A DNA stretch of 64,000 nt from Chryseosolibacter histidinae (GCF_018598225.1 NZ_JAHESF010000012.1:62001-126000); one strand, 5' to 3'; counted from the stretch's first letter, positions 8,601-16,719 are shown. The notes: generated by a model not told the origin, from the letters alone. A program made the numbers and translations.

Positions 8601-9002
8601 ATTGCGTTCATCCGATCCCCTGGGTGCGTAGCGGGCGCGCTGGAACCATGGATGCTGGTCTGACGTGTGGTTGATGACAAGCTCGGTGATCACTTTCAGG
8701 CCGCGGTCATGGGCCTCCTTCAGCAGCTGCTGCAGCTGTGCAACGTCGCCGTAGGATGAATTGATGTTGTAATAGTCGGCAATATCGTAGCCATCGTCGC
8801 GCAGCGGTGAAGGATAAAAAGGCAGCAGCCATATTGCCGTCACACCCAAATCCTGAAGATAATCGAGCTTCTCCAACAGCCCCTTGAAGTCGCCGATCCC
8901 ATCGCCGTTCCCATCGCGAAAAGCCTTGATATGCAATTCGTAGATCACCGCATCCTTATACCAATGCAGTGTATCATCGAGCCCGTTTTTATCATTTTCC
9001 AT
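5628..9002 (-). CDS. treS: Trehalose synthase/maltokinase fusion (TreS-Mak)
   Basis: 1124 residues. The first ~550 are a GH13 trehalose synthase that interconverts maltose and trehalose: nucleophile D210 in GVDGFRLDA, acid/base E252 in LLAEAN and the NHDE motif at 316-319. Residues from about 565 to the end are maltokinase, which phosphorylates maltose to maltose 1-phosphate with ATP; the kinase-type IHGDYHLGQ and DFEGEP motifs lie near residues 955-980. The fusion links trehalose to maltose 1-phosphate, the donor for GlgE alpha-glucan synthesis. No glgE or glgB is in this window. Both active sites look intact, and the size matches known TreS-Pep2 fusions. Cytosolic. Confidence 0.95.
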   Translation of the reverse strand: MENDKNGLDDTLHWYKDAVIYELHIKAFRDGNGDGIGDFKGLLEKLDYLQDLGVTAIWLLPFYPSPLRDDGYDIADYYNINSSYGDVAQLQQLLKEAHDRGLKVITELVINHTSDQHPWFQRARYAPRGSDERNFYVWTDDPKQYKDVRIIFQDFEKSNWTWDPVAQQYYWHRFFHHQPDLNYDNPLVQQEVFRIIDYWCAMGVDGFRLDAVPYLFEREGTNGENLPETHAFLKKLRAHVDKNFPGTLLLAEANMWPEDSASYFGNGDECHMNYHFPVMPRMFMALQTEDRYPITDIFEQTPEIPSTCQWAIFLRNHDELTLEMVTDEERDYMYKVYVKDPKARINLGIRHRLAPLMGNNRKKIELLNYLLFSLPGTPVIYYGDEIGMGDNFYLGDRDGVRTPMQWSSDRNAGFSDANPHKLYLPVILDPEYHYEAVNVEIQSWNTSSLLWWMKRLISKRKQYKAFGRGDMKFVGADNPKILAFTRTYEEQTMLVVVNLSRYTQPATLELGAYSGYVPVEVFSRNRFPVVREDSTYFLTLSGHDCQWFVLEKERVSAGADKLLPVLNLRRLEDLLQKDKREMLENSILPQYMTNLRWFGGKGRVIEGMKIIHHAGLSFGENAVMLLLIEVTYQSGLPEIYHLPVAFAKQQLAFKLRDLCPKSVIAQLITENEEGVMYDALYGLPFQEFLISNMASSARIDTTGGQIVFSGSPMLKAHVSQQEKVKPRVLSAEQSNTSLAYDNRFFMKLFRKVDRAINPDLEITHFLTEQAKFPYIPAFVGSVEWRYDKGTIVLGMMQEMIESSSDAWTYMLERLSDFNEKILARTVLNISPPPLQGSLSNPLRYEEIPEEAKELIEGPVAELVRVLGIRTGQMHIALASGKDHPDFRPEEYSLHYQRSLFAGLQSLVRGTFANQSKNLDKLSDEVHQEAMEVLGMKDEILNVLKGIYKKKIDVTKIRIHGDYHLGQVLFTGKDFVITDFEGEPARTYSERRLKRSPLRDVAGMIRSFHYAAHASLFLDNEIRKEDFGKLMPFVERWYHYVSGFFMRAYLDTVQGQPFIPQSQQDLDTLMTTFLLEKAIYELGYELNNRPGWVIIPLKGIKSLVRKEQPFKLSSASLYTEKAEIH

Positions 9003-9120
9003 ACGCCGCCAGTTATTTCGAATCCCCGCACTTAAGAAATAAAATTATGTACCCGCGGAAATGTGTAATTATTGGGTCAATTGCGTCGGTTTTGGTATCA
9101 TTGAAGCAGCAGGTGAAATA

Positions 9121-9150
9121 GTAGGCAGTAGGCAAAGGCAGTAGGCAAAA
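9121..9150. repeat. Single arm of GTAGGCA word repeat
   Basis: Three tandem GTAGGCA-type units lie in the 245-base gap between the divergent treS and lipoprotein genes. The word matches the arms at 29304-29476 and 51279-51432, but here no full opposite arm follows; only a short GGTGAA/TTCACC pair flanks it. Confidence 0.65.
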
Positions 9151-9247
9151 GGCTGGTTCACCTATTCGAAAAGGGTGTTGATCGAAAAAATTTCAGGGTT
9201 TGTGGCTTTCGCTTCATCTTTCGCCATCATTAAAAAATAAAAGCATT

Positions 9248-9859
9248 ATGAGACCAAAATTTATTTTCGTGATCGCGCTGATGGCCGTGCTGTTTCAGGG
9301 TTGTATTGTTAAATCACTGCATCCGTTCTATAAACCCGAGAACGTCGTTTTCAGAAAAGGCCTGCTGGATAACTGGACAGACCAGGACGGCAACAAATGG
9401 AGCATCAGGCGTCACAAGTTATTGCCTAATGCCTATGAGATGCATTGGCTGCAAAACGGTGACAAGGATGTTGTATTCCTTGCCTACCTGTTCGACCTGG
9501 AAGGCGAGCTGTATTTCGATTTTATGCCGCTGACGGATAACCAGGACAGCAACCTTCCGATCTTCGAGCTGCACCTGATGCCAACCCATTCTGTAGCCAA
9601 GCTGGTGAAACTGAACAACGAAGAAGTGCAGATCAAATGGTTCAACGAAGAATGGCTGAAAAAACTTTTCGAGCAGAACCGGATCAGGATCGCGCACGAG
9701 GCTATTATGGATGAAAACCCCAAAGACGAAGACGATAAATGGTATGTGCTGACCGCGCCAACCGAAGAGCTTCAGAAGTTTATTCTCAAGTATGGCCATG
9801 ATGCAACGGCTTTCAGCAACGACAATTCAGTATGGCTCACGCTCAAAAAGTCCGTTTAA
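9248..9859 (+). CDS. Lipoprotein of unknown function, coupled to a LytS-type kinase
   Basis: 203 residues. A lipoprotein signal ends at LFQGC (C19), so it should be anchored to a membrane facing the periplasm or surface. The mature part is strand-rich with many W/F/Y residues and no domain I can name. The ATG at 9248 places the signal peptide at the N-terminus; the frame is open a further 48 bases upstream. Its TAA overlaps the ATG of the kinase gene (TAATG), so translation is probably coupled. A lipoprotein, kinase and LytTR regulator in one operon suggests it could be the sensed or regulated envelope component (inference). Confidence 0.75.
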   Translation: MRPKFIFVIALMAVLFQGCIVKSLHPFYKPENVVFRKGLLDNWTDQDGNKWSIRRHKLLPNAYEMHWLQNGDKDVVFLAYLFDLEGELYFDFMPLTDNQDSNLPIFELHLMPTHSVAKLVKLNNEEVQIKWFNEEWLKKLFEQNRIRIAHEAIMDENPKDEDDKWYVLTAPTEELQKFILKYGHDATAFSNDNSVWLTLKKSV

Positions 9860-10905
9860 TGAAAAAACGCACTTTTACCTTCAGGATTGCCGGTAAACTT
9901 TTAGCACAGCTACTGTTCTGGACAGTAGCTTATTTCGTTCTGCTGAATATTTTTTCCGGCCCGGGACAATGGAAGAAGATCGACCATCTCTATACCTCTA
10001 TTTTCCTGGTGACGCTGCTCATGCCCGTGACGGTGAACCTCTGGTTCATCGTTCCCCGGTTTCTCAACCGGAAAAAATACTCGTTGTTCGCGCTGCTGAA
10101 TGGTGTCAATATCCTTGCTTTTACGTTCTTCAATCAATTGCTGTTCGACAAGCTGATCGATTACGTGCTTCCGGATTATTATTTCATCTCTTATTATGAG
10201 TACACCGATCTGCTGAAGTTCTTCTTTGCGTTTGTGACGCTCACCACGCTGCTGCACCTGTCGTGGGAGTGGTTTCGGCTTCAGGAAACGCGGCATAAGA
10301 TGGCCATTCTGGAAAAAGAAAAGATCGATGCGGAGCTGAAGGCTTTCACCAACCAGGTGAATCCGCATTTTTTGTTCAATAGCCTTACCGTGTTATATTC
10401 ATTATCGCTCAAGAGTTCTCCTGAAACACCGGGAGCCATTATCAAGCTGTCTGACATCCTTCGGTATGTGATCTATGAATCGTCAGTGGGCATGGTGCCC
10501 CTGGCGTCTGAGGTGAGCCTCATCAACAATTATATCACACTGCAACGGCACCGTGTTGATGATTCTGCCAGGATCGAGTTCAAAACAGAGATCGAAGATG
10601 AGGACGTTCGGATCATTCCCATGCTGTTCCTTCCCCTGGTGGAGAACAGCTTTAAGCACGGTGTAAAAAGTGATGTTTCCGGCACCTTCATCCACATCGT
10701 TTTGCAATCTGCGGATGGAGTGATTACCTTCCGCATCGGGAATAACAAGAGCGACATGGCGTCTGTGGAGAAACCTGCGGGAGGCATAGGACTGAAAAAT
10801 ATTCAACATCGCCTTGCGCTGGTGTACCCCGGCCGGCACTCGTTCGAGGTGAATGAGTCGGAAAAAATGTTTTCGGTTGAATTAAAAGTGGATGTGAAGG
10901 CATGA
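9859..10905 (+). CDS. LytS/YehU-family sensor histidine kinase
   Basis: 348 residues. Four hydrophobic helices fill the first ~130 residues, then a short linker leads to the His_kinase (PF06580) box NQVNPHFLFNSL with phospho-acceptor H171, and an HATPase region with the N-box FLPLVENSFKHG and G-box GGIGLKNI. There is no large extracellular sensor, so the signal is probably read within the membrane or through a partner. It is the middle gene of a lipoprotein/kinase/regulator operon: its start overlaps the previous stop and its TGA overlaps the ATG of the regulator (ATGA). Expected to phosphorylate the LytTR regulator encoded next. Confidence 0.93.
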   Translation: MKKRTFTFRIAGKLLAQLLFWTVAYFVLLNIFSGPGQWKKIDHLYTSIFLVTLLMPVTVNLWFIVPRFLNRKKYSLFALLNGVNILAFTFFNQLLFDKLIDYVLPDYYFISYYEYTDLLKFFFAFVTLTTLLHLSWEWFRLQETRHKMAILEKEKIDAELKAFTNQVNPHFLFNSLTVLYSLSLKSSPETPGAIIKLSDILRYVIYESSVGMVPLASEVSLINNYITLQRHRVDDSARIEFKTEIEDEDVRIIPMLFLPLVENSFKHGVKSDVSGTFIHIVLQSADGVITFRIGNNKSDMASVEKPAGGIGLKNIQHRLALVYPGRHSFEVNESEKMFSVELKVDVKA

Positions 10906-11585
10906 AAAAGATAACCTGTATGATCGTGGAGGATGAGCCGGTGTCGCAGGAGATCCTGAAACGATACATCGCGGACTGTCCGCAGTTGCAACTGGTGGCA
11001 GTATGCAGCAATGCGCTCGAAGCCAATGAAAAGCTTCGAACGGATCCTGTGGACCTGATGTTCCTTGACATCACCATGCCGAAGATCTCCGGACTGGATT
11101 TTTACAAATCGTTATCGGCGCCACCGGATGTGATCTTCACCACCGCTTACCCGGAGTATGCTGTGACGGGGTTCGAGGTGAACGCCGTGGATTACCTTGT
11201 GAAACCGTTTCCGTTCGACCGTTTCCTGAAAGCAGTGAACCGGTTGCATGCGCCTGAAGCCAGTGGGTTTGCATCGCCGGGGTTTATATTGCTGCAGGCC
11301 GATAAAAAAATGCACAAGGTGAATTTCGATGATATCTTTTTCATTGAAGGCATGGGCGATTATGTTAAAGTGCACATGGCCGATAAGACCCTCGTGATTC
11401 ACTATACCCTTCAAAAGATCCAGGAGCAGCTCCCCGCGTCAAAATTCTTCCGTGTTCATAAATCTTATCTGATCTCCCTGTCCCGGATCGATTACCTGGA
11501 AGGCAATATGGTGATCGTAAATAAAACGCAGATCCCGATAGGGCAGACCTACCGGAGTGATTTTCTGAGCGCTCTTCAGAAATAG
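10902..11585 (+). CDS. LytTR-family response regulator
   Basis: 227 residues. Receiver domain with E10/D11, phospho-acceptor D56 in LMFLDITMP, and VDYLVKPF containing the conserved lysine; then a LytTR DNA-binding domain from about 125 with KVNFDDIFFIEGMGDYVKV and HKSYLISLSRIDYLEG. LytTR regulators bind direct repeats through beta-strands. The overlap with the kinase gene by four bases makes this its cognate partner. A copy of the GTTGCCGG element begins 12 bases after the stop. Confidence 0.94.
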   Translation: MKKITCMIVEDEPVSQEILKRYIADCPQLQLVAVCSNALEANEKLRTDPVDLMFLDITMPKISGLDFYKSLSAPPDVIFTTAYPEYAVTGFEVNAVDYLVKPFPFDRFLKAVNRLHAPEASGFASPGFILLQADKKMHKVNFDDIFFIEGMGDYVKVHMADKTLVIHYTLQKIQEQLPASKFFRVHKSYLISLSRIDYLEGNMVIVNKTQIPIGQTYRSDFLSALQK

Positions 11586-11597
11586 TTTTGAGTTGGG

Positions 11598-11728
11598 TTG
11601 CCGGTTGCCAGTTGCCGGGTAGCCGGCTTCGTGCGTCAATACTAACTTGTTTCAGGGCTTCGCCTCATTTGTTTGAAACATTACAGTGAAAGTCACACTG
11701 CATTAACTGGTAACTGGCAACCGGCAAC
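11598..11728. repeat. GTTGCCGG-bounded dispersed element, copy 1
   Basis: Left end TTGCCGGTTGCCAGTTGCCG, right end an imperfect complement (AACTGGTAACTGGCAACCGG). The interior shares ordered blocks with the copy at 31204-31340, notably CGTCAATACTAA and a TTTGAAA-TTACA segment, so the two are copies of one element and not just similar words. It lies between convergent genes; the right end runs into the TAG stop of the small gene on the minus strand. Confidence 0.75.
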
Positions 11729-11982
11729 TAACGCTCCTGCGTCAGCGTAAAAATGAGGATAACCCGGTCGTTGCTTTCCACAACCTCGAGATCATCTATG
11801 GTGCACCAGAGACGGTTGCCGTGATCTGTTTCAACCTGAATGCGACCGCCTTTGCTATAGTGAAACACTTTGAAGTCGTCAGGAGTAAGGATCATTTTGG
11901 TGATGATCGTATGCCCTTCCGTCAACGCTTCCATCTCTTCGTCAGGAATATCGCCGATAATAAAGTTTATTTTATACTCCAT
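11728..11982 (-). CDS. Small protein of unknown function (84 aa)
   Basis: 84 residues, acidic and strand-rich, with no signal peptide or membrane helix; predicted cytosolic. I do not recognise the family. The order of strands (YKINFIIGDIPDEE, then ITKMILTPDDFKVF, GGRIQVETDHGNRLWCTIDDL and DRVILIFTLTQ) suggests a compact beta fold. The stop codon TAG is followed at once by the TTGCCGG arm of the neighbouring element. Upstream there are about 270 non-coding bases. Confidence 0.6.
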   Translation of the reverse strand: MEYKINFIIGDIPDEEMEALTEGHTIITKMILTPDDFKVFHYSKGGRIQVETDHGNRLWCTIDDLEVVESNDRVILIFTLTQER

Positions 11983-12168
11983 TATGAAGATTAGTTCCTA
12001 TAGATAACGGTGAAAGCAAAAAAGTGATAAGCAGGAAGCCGGCCTCAGCGTTTATCTTCTTTGATTCGCTGCATACATCGGTGAGTGTACACAGGTTAAC
12101 GAAAGCCGCTTCGTGGAAAAAAATTATACCAACGTGAGGTTTATGGGCGGCGTGGTAAGGGGATAATA

Positions 12169-12248
12169 CAAGGTACGAAATACGAGGTACGAGGTACGAT
12201 AGCCCGATTTGTATTCATCGTACTTCGTATTTCGTACCTCGTACCTTG
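12169..12248. repeat. Inverted repeat of TACGAGG words
   Basis: Two 32-base arms, CAAGGTACGAAATACGAGG onward and its near-perfect complement ending CGTACCTTG, flank a 16-base loop. The arms match base for base at both ends and differ inside only by exchange of AATACGA and GGTACGA units, which suggests unit-level duplication or correction. The same words form the arms at 35345-35422. It ends one base before the TAG stop of msrB and may serve as its terminator. Confidence 0.8.
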
Positions 12249-12249
12249 A

Positions 12250-12756
12250 CTATTTCTGTTCTTTCTTAAACTCAAGCGACGTAGAGTTCACACAATACCG
12301 CAAGCCGGTGGAGGTGGGGCCGTCATCGAACAGGTGGCCAAGGTGTGAGCCGCACTTGGCACACATGATCTCGGTTCTTACCATGCCATGACTCAGGTCG
12401 CGGGCAGTTTTGATCTTTCCGCCCGCAATTTCTTTATCGAAGCTCGGCCAGCCACAGGAAGAATCGAATTTCATATCGGAGGTGAAGAGCTCGTTTCCGC
12501 AGGCGGCGCAATAGTAGGTGCCTTTATCCTTGTTGTAGGTGAGCTTGCCTGTAAATGGGGCATCGGTTCCTTTCTCACGCAGCACATGGTACTGCTGAGG
12601 GGTGAGCATGCTTTTCCATTCTTCTTCGGTGCGGTTTATCTTTTGTGTCGTATCCATAGCTGATGTTTTTACCAGTGATGCTTTTTTATCCTGCGCTGCG
12701 TTTGGCCTGGTGCAGGCGAAAAAAATAATGGGGATGAGTGCGAAATAACGGTACAT
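12250..12756 (-). CDS. msrB: Peptide-methionine (R)-S-oxide reductase, exported
   Basis: 168 residues. MsrB reduces methionine-R-sulfoxide in damaged proteins. The N-terminus has a hydrophobic signal with a possible lipobox FFAC (C15), so this copy acts outside the cytoplasm, probably as a lipoprotein. The Zn site is C83/C86 and C132/C135; C101 in SSCGWPSF is in the place of the usual resolving cysteine, and C155 in RYCVNSTSL is the catalytic residue of the family. All key residues are present. The gene stands alone, closed by the TACGAGG inverted repeat. Confidence 0.94.
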   Translation of the reverse strand: MYRYFALIPIIFFACTRPNAAQDKKASLVKTSAMDTTQKINRTEEEWKSMLTPQQYHVLREKGTDAPFTGKLTYNKDKGTYYCAACGNELFTSDMKFDSSCGWPSFDKEIAGGKIKTARDLSHGMVRTEIMCAKCGSHLGHLFDDGPTSTGLRYCVNSTSLEFKKEQK

Positions 12757-12941
12757 AATGTCGCTTTTTTAGTTTAACAATGATATGAACTGATTAATTC
12801 CTGATCAATATACGAAGTGTCCATGGCCGTTGGTTTTCGATCGGATTTAAGGCATTGGGCATTAGACAAAAGAGCTACATCAATACAAGCGATTGACAGG
12901 CATCGTAGAAGGTGTCACTGCCTGACGCTTCAACGGCTGTG

Positions 12942-12965
12942 GACTGTCCACCGTGGACCGTGGAT
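12942..12965. repeat. GTCCACGGTGGAC word cluster
   Basis: A short cluster of GTCCAC/GTGGAC words just after the 3' end of the phosphodiesterase gene, related to the outer words around the 166-bp element and to the arms at 16031-16144. It can form a small palindrome, with no second arm seen nearby. A GGCATTGGGCATTAGACA string at about 12851 is another short word pair in the same gap. Confidence 0.45.
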
Positions 12966-12977
12966 TTTTTCAAATGA

Positions 12978-14210
12978 TCACTTTCTGTAGATGGGTTTCA
13001 GCTCTTTCAGCTGCCCATCCACCGGCGGGATCCGGAGCTGCAGGATCTCTGCGATCAGCGGATAAACGTGGATGTTCCTGATCGCCTTTACCTTACTTCC
13101 CGGCTTGATGTTGGGACCTTTCGCGTAAAAGATCCCATGCATGTCCTTTACCTGGTCGGGATCATATCCATGTGCGCCGAATTTTGCGCCCAGGTTCATC
13201 TCCTGCCTGAATTTCACAGGATCGCCCGTAACAATGTATTTGCCTGGCCTGGCAACGATCAGCAGATCGCCGGCGCGTGGATGCGCATAGTGCCACTGCG
13301 TTGGAAAATCTTCCCGCCGGATCACCGTAAAATCTTTTTCTTTGGATTTGAGCAACGTGTAGAGCGAGTCTTTCTTTGCTGGCGACGCTGTATAAAGATG
13401 CGCCTGAGTGCCGCCGTTCGAGACTGTAACAGAACCTTCGCGGGTGGTGACGATCTCGTCCAGGAAAATATAAGTTTCGGGTGATTCTGTTAGCTCGCTC
13501 ATGCCATGATCTGATACGACGACCACGTTGACGGGAAGTTTCGTGCTGTCAACACGGTGCATCAGGTTGCCGAGCAGCGAATCCATCGATAACACGTTTT
13601 GTTTCGTTTCCTCAGCCCATGGTCCATACCGGTGTGCCTCATAATCCGGCGACGAGAAATAAAGCGTGATCATGTGCGGTCTTTCTTTTTCAGGAAGCCC
13701 GAGCCATGCGATCACCTGGTCTACCCTTTTGTCGAAGGGAACAGATTGATCATAGTCATAGTAATAATCGGGATGAAGCCCTTCTGTTTTCAGCTCCGAA
13801 CCCACCCAAAAATAGGAAGCTGAGCGTACGCCCTGCTCTTTGGCCAGGCGCCATAACGGAACGCCTCCATAATAGTAAGGGTCTGTCACCGCTTCCCGGA
13901 TCCTCATACCGTATGGTTTTTTCCTGTCCGGATCGAAGAACGAATTATCCACGAGGCCATGGTTCCCGGGGTATAGGCCGGTGACCAGTGTATAGTGGTT
14001 GGGAAATGTTTTGGACGGAAAGGAGGGGATCAATCCTTCTGAAGCGGCTCCTTCTTTTATGAACGTCTTAAAGTTGGGCAGGTCAAAACGCTCTGTATAA
14101 TCGGCGCGAAAGCCATCGAATGAGATGAGAATAACATAAGGGCGGGGCGATTGGCCCGAAACTAAAACCACCTGCAGCATCACTGCCAGCAGTACAACGA
14201 TCTTTTTCAT
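12978..14210 (-). CDS. Nucleotide pyrophosphatase/phosphodiesterase-type alkaline phosphatase superfamily protein
   Basis: 410 residues from the ATG at 14210, which begins a Sec signal peptide (MKKIVVLLAVMLQVVLVSG). The enzyme core carries the NPP metal and nucleophile pattern: D32 in LISFDGFRAD, the nucleophile T68 in FPSKTFPNHY, then SSPDYEAHRYGP, VVVSDHGM and FGAHGYDP. Members hydrolyse phosphodiester or pyrophosphate bonds of nucleotides or lipids in the periplasm or at the surface; the substrate cannot be read from the sequence. All expected two-metal ligands appear present. It is divergent from the small lipoprotein gene, with about 140 bases between the chosen starts. Confidence 0.92.
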   Translation of the reverse strand: MKKIVVLLAVMLQVVLVSGQSPRPYVILISFDGFRADYTERFDLPNFKTFIKEGAASEGLIPSFPSKTFPNHYTLVTGLYPGNHGLVDNSFFDPDRKKPYGMRIREAVTDPYYYGGVPLWRLAKEQGVRSASYFWVGSELKTEGLHPDYYYDYDQSVPFDKRVDQVIAWLGLPEKERPHMITLYFSSPDYEAHRYGPWAEETKQNVLSMDSLLGNLMHRVDSTKLPVNVVVVSDHGMSELTESPETYIFLDEIVTTREGSVTVSNGGTQAHLYTASPAKKDSLYTLLKSKEKDFTVIRREDFPTQWHYAHPRAGDLLIVARPGKYIVTGDPVKFRQEMNLGAKFGAHGYDPDQVKDMHGIFYAKGPNIKPGSKVKAIRNIHVYPLIAEILQLRIPPVDGQLKELKPIYRK

Positions 14211-14348
14211 GTGCGCTAAATAACGCGAATATTTGCGAGCCGCAAAAGGCCGGATGTTATGAATGGATGACGTTTCTTGAATGGAATAACGTTCCAACCT
14301 TTTTTCCAGCCATGCTGTCTAAAAAACAAGAGCAATGCCCCAAGCCAT

Positions 14349-14729
14349 ATGCGCATGTTTAAAAAATATCTCGTTTGTTTGCTGGCGGTCGTTTCAGTGA
14401 TGGGCTGCACCGATCACACATTTGAACCCCAGTTATCCAACACCTGCTCCGTACAGGATCCCGTTGAAGATCTTCCATGGCTCCGCCAAACGATCGAAGT
14501 CTATCGTCAATCGCCTCAAAAGAACTGGTTTATCCAGCAGGGAACGTATAAAGGACAAACCGTTTTTGCTTTCAATATCTGTTGTGCCAGCTGCAATTAT
14601 GTCATCCCCGTTCACAATTGCAGTGGCGAACGTATCCTCGAGAATATTTACGTACAGGGAAACGCCGATCCGCTGGTAAGCGATCTTGTCACCATCGCCC
14701 AGGCAGAAGGTTTCAAATGCACACCGTAA
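14349..14729 (+). CDS. Small lipoprotein, unknown function
   Basis: 126 residues. The N-terminus MRMFKKYLVCLLAVVSVMGC fits a lipoprotein signal with C20 as the lipidated residue. The mature part contains four further cysteines clustered as CCASC...HNC around the middle and a C-terminal KC, so disulfides are likely. I do not recognise the domain. ATG 14349 or 14355 may be used. It is divergent from the phosphodiesterase gene, and a hairpin (CGTGTTGGT / ACCAACACG at 14763-14796) lies about 35 bases after the stop without a clear T-run. Confidence 0.65.
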   Translation: MRMFKKYLVCLLAVVSVMGCTDHTFEPQLSNTCSVQDPVEDLPWLRQTIEVYRQSPQKNWFIQQGTYKGQTVFAFNICCASCNYVIPVHNCSGERILENIYVQGNADPLVSDLVTIAQAEGFKCTP

Positions 14730-14902
14730 AAGGGCTAACAGCGGTAGAAACGTTGATGGTAGCGTGTTGGTCGTGCTGGTGAAGAACACCAACACGGGCG
14801 CAGGGCGGTTTCACAGGCAACGGTAACAGTCGCGGTGCTGTATCCTGAATCGGACCTCTCCATTACCGTAATTTTCTATCTTTAGAGACAGATAGAAATA
14901 TT

Positions 14903-16030
14903 ATGAACAGATTCAATATTGTTTTGCTGATCGTTTTATTGGGATGTGTGCCCGTGTATGCACAGAAAAGAGCCCGTGACCATGGCATTAAGATCGGCGT
15001 ACTTCAGCCGGGAAAGCTGAATGCCATCACAGACGTTGAAGGCGTTCTTGTGGGACATGTAACGCTTACTTCCGGCGCAACAGTACGGACTGGTGTAACT
15101 GCCATCCTTCCGCATAACGGAAATATCTTCCAGGAAAAAGTGCCGGCCGCTGTTTATGTGGGCAATGGCTTCGGCAAACTGGCCGGCACCACACAAGTGA
15201 AGGAGCTGGGAAATCTTGAGACACCTGTGATACTTACCAACACGCTCAGCGTGGCGGCCGGTATCGACGGCGTGGTGGAGCACAGCCTCCGGCAAAAAGG
15301 AAATGAGAATATTCAGTCGGTGAACGCCGTTGTAGGTGAAACGAACGACGGGTGGCTGAACGATATCCGCGGAAGGCATGTAACGAAAGCGCACGTGCTG
15401 GAAGCGATACAGCGTGCAAAGACCGGCGCTGTGGACGAAGGTAATGTGGGGGCAGGCACCGGCACCGTGTGCTTCGGATTCAAAGGCGGCATTGGAACTT
15501 CATCGCGTGTATTGCCGAAAGCTTCGGGAGGTTTTACGGTAGGGGTGCTGGTGCAAACGAACTTCGGCGGTGTGCTGCAGATCGACGGTGTGCCCGTAGG
15601 AGAGACGTTGAAACAGTTTTATCTCAGCAATCAGGTACAAGACGCGGATGGTTCATGCATGATGGTGGTGGCCACAGATGCACCGGTAGATGCACGCAAC
15701 CTCGAGCGGATGGCGAAAAGAGCTGTTATGGGATTGGCAAAGACAGGTGGCATCGCCTCTAACGGCAGCGGAGATTATGTTATCACATTCTCAACTAACA
15801 CGGGCGTAAGGATACCCCACAACACTGAAGAGAAAACACAGACAGTGTCGCTGCTGCGGAACGATGAAATGTCGCCGCTGTTCATGGCCGTGATCGAAGC
15901 CACGGAAGAAGCGATCATCAATTCACTCTTTATGGCGAGCACCATGGAAGGCCGCGAAGGACACGTGATTAAAGCCCTGCCGGTAGACGAGACGCTGAAG
16001 ATCCTCCAAAAACATGGAGCAATCCGATAA
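14903..16030 (+). CDS. P1-family (DmpA-like) aminopeptidase, exported
   Basis: 375 residues with a signal peptide ending near VYAQ (residue 21). The rest matches the P1/DmpA L-aminopeptidase/D-esterase family, Ntn-fold enzymes that cut themselves to free an N-terminal serine. The NGSGD motif puts the likely self-cleavage between G288 and S289. Supporting family strings are ITDVEGVLVGHVTL near the N-terminus and GTGTVCFGFKGGIGTSSR in the middle. The signal peptide suggests periplasmic peptide degradation. A 7-bp hairpin, TCTATCT / AGATAGA, at 14875-14896 sits just before the start and includes TATCTTTA, near the -7 consensus. Confidence 0.93.
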   Translation: MNRFNIVLLIVLLGCVPVYAQKRARDHGIKIGVLQPGKLNAITDVEGVLVGHVTLTSGATVRTGVTAILPHNGNIFQEKVPAAVYVGNGFGKLAGTTQVKELGNLETPVILTNTLSVAAGIDGVVEHSLRQKGNENIQSVNAVVGETNDGWLNDIRGRHVTKAHVLEAIQRAKTGAVDEGNVGAGTGTVCFGFKGGIGTSSRVLPKASGGFTVGVLVQTNFGGVLQIDGVPVGETLKQFYLSNQVQDADGSCMMVVATDAPVDARNLERMAKRAVMGLAKTGGIASNGSGDYVITFSTNTGVRIPHNTEEKTQTVSLLRNDEMSPLFMAVIEATEEAIINSLFMASTMEGREGHVIKALPVDETLKILQKHGAIR

Positions 16031-16144
16031 GAGTCCATAGACCATAGTCCACGGTCCATAGCCGGGTAGTGCCATTTTCCGGAGCGCTCCACATACGAAG
16101 GTTGCCCCTTATGCCATGGACTATGGACCGTCGACCATGGACTC
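16031..16144. repeat. Inverted repeat of GTCCATAG/GTCCATGG words
   Basis: The left arm begins on the base after the P1 peptidase stop and runs about 32 bases (GAGTCCATAGACCATAGTCC onward). The right arm ends with GACCATGGACTC and includes GGACTATGGACCGTCGACC. The ~50-base centre has a second short palindrome (GGAGCGCTCC). It probably serves as the 3' end of the peptidase transcript. Same word family as 16720-16852. Confidence 0.78.
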
Positions 16145-16223
16145 TCTTTCCTGAAGCTGCTAATACCCGTTTAGACATCCCTTGATGAAAATGAGTATAT
16201 TGAACCAACCAAGATTTTGTGTT

Positions 16224-16715
16224 ATGAAAAATGTGTCAATAGGTTGTTTCCTGTTCTTGCTGGTATCTGCATCGGCTTTCGGTCAGGCGCCGGTCAGGAA
16301 CATCAAAGACCTGTCGTTTATGGCGGGCAAGTGGGTAACGCAAGGTGTATGGGGCGACATGGAAGAGAACTGGAGCGAGCCGATGGGCAACTCCATGATG
16401 TGCTCATACCGATGTGTGAAAAATGGAAAAGTTGTCTTTTATGAATTTATAGTCGTCGAACAGATGCCTGCCGGCCCCGTGATGAAGCTCCGTCACTTTA
16501 GCCCCGGCAACATTGCATGGGAAGATAAGGACAAACCTTATGAATATCCGCTGATCTTCCTGGATGACAACGTAGCCAGGTTCGAACGGCCCGATCAGAA
16601 AACTTCACTGACGTTTCAGCGACTGGCGCCCGACAAAATGAAAGTGATCCTCGAACGACAGGACAAAGACGGCAAGTGGGTGCAGGATGAGTTCAACTAC
16701 GTTGCTTCGAAGTAA
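16224..16715 (+). CDS. DUF6265-like exported protein
   Basis: 163 residues from ATG 16224. A signal peptide (MKNVSIGCFLFLLVSASAFG) is followed by a compact beta-rich domain with LSFMAGKWVTQGVWGDMEENW, the layout of DUF6265 lipocalin-like proteins, where a W-containing first strand is followed by an acidic segment and a GNSMM..YR turn. These small exported barrels have no settled function. The gene lies between two GTCCATG-word inverted repeats, one on each side, and is convergent with the acyltransferase gene. Confidence 0.75.
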   Translation: MKNVSIGCFLFLLVSASAFGQAPVRNIKDLSFMAGKWVTQGVWGDMEENWSEPMGNSMMCSYRCVKNGKVVFYEFIVVEQMPAGPVMKLRHFSPGNIAWEDKDKPYEYPLIFLDDNVARFERPDQKTSLTFQRLAPDKMKVILERQDKDGKWVQDEFNYVASK

Positions 16716-16719
16716 TGAA

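Noticed and set aside
14763-14796. Terminator after the small lipoprotein gene
   Set aside because: A 9-bp stem is present but the loop is 16 bases and no T-run follows.
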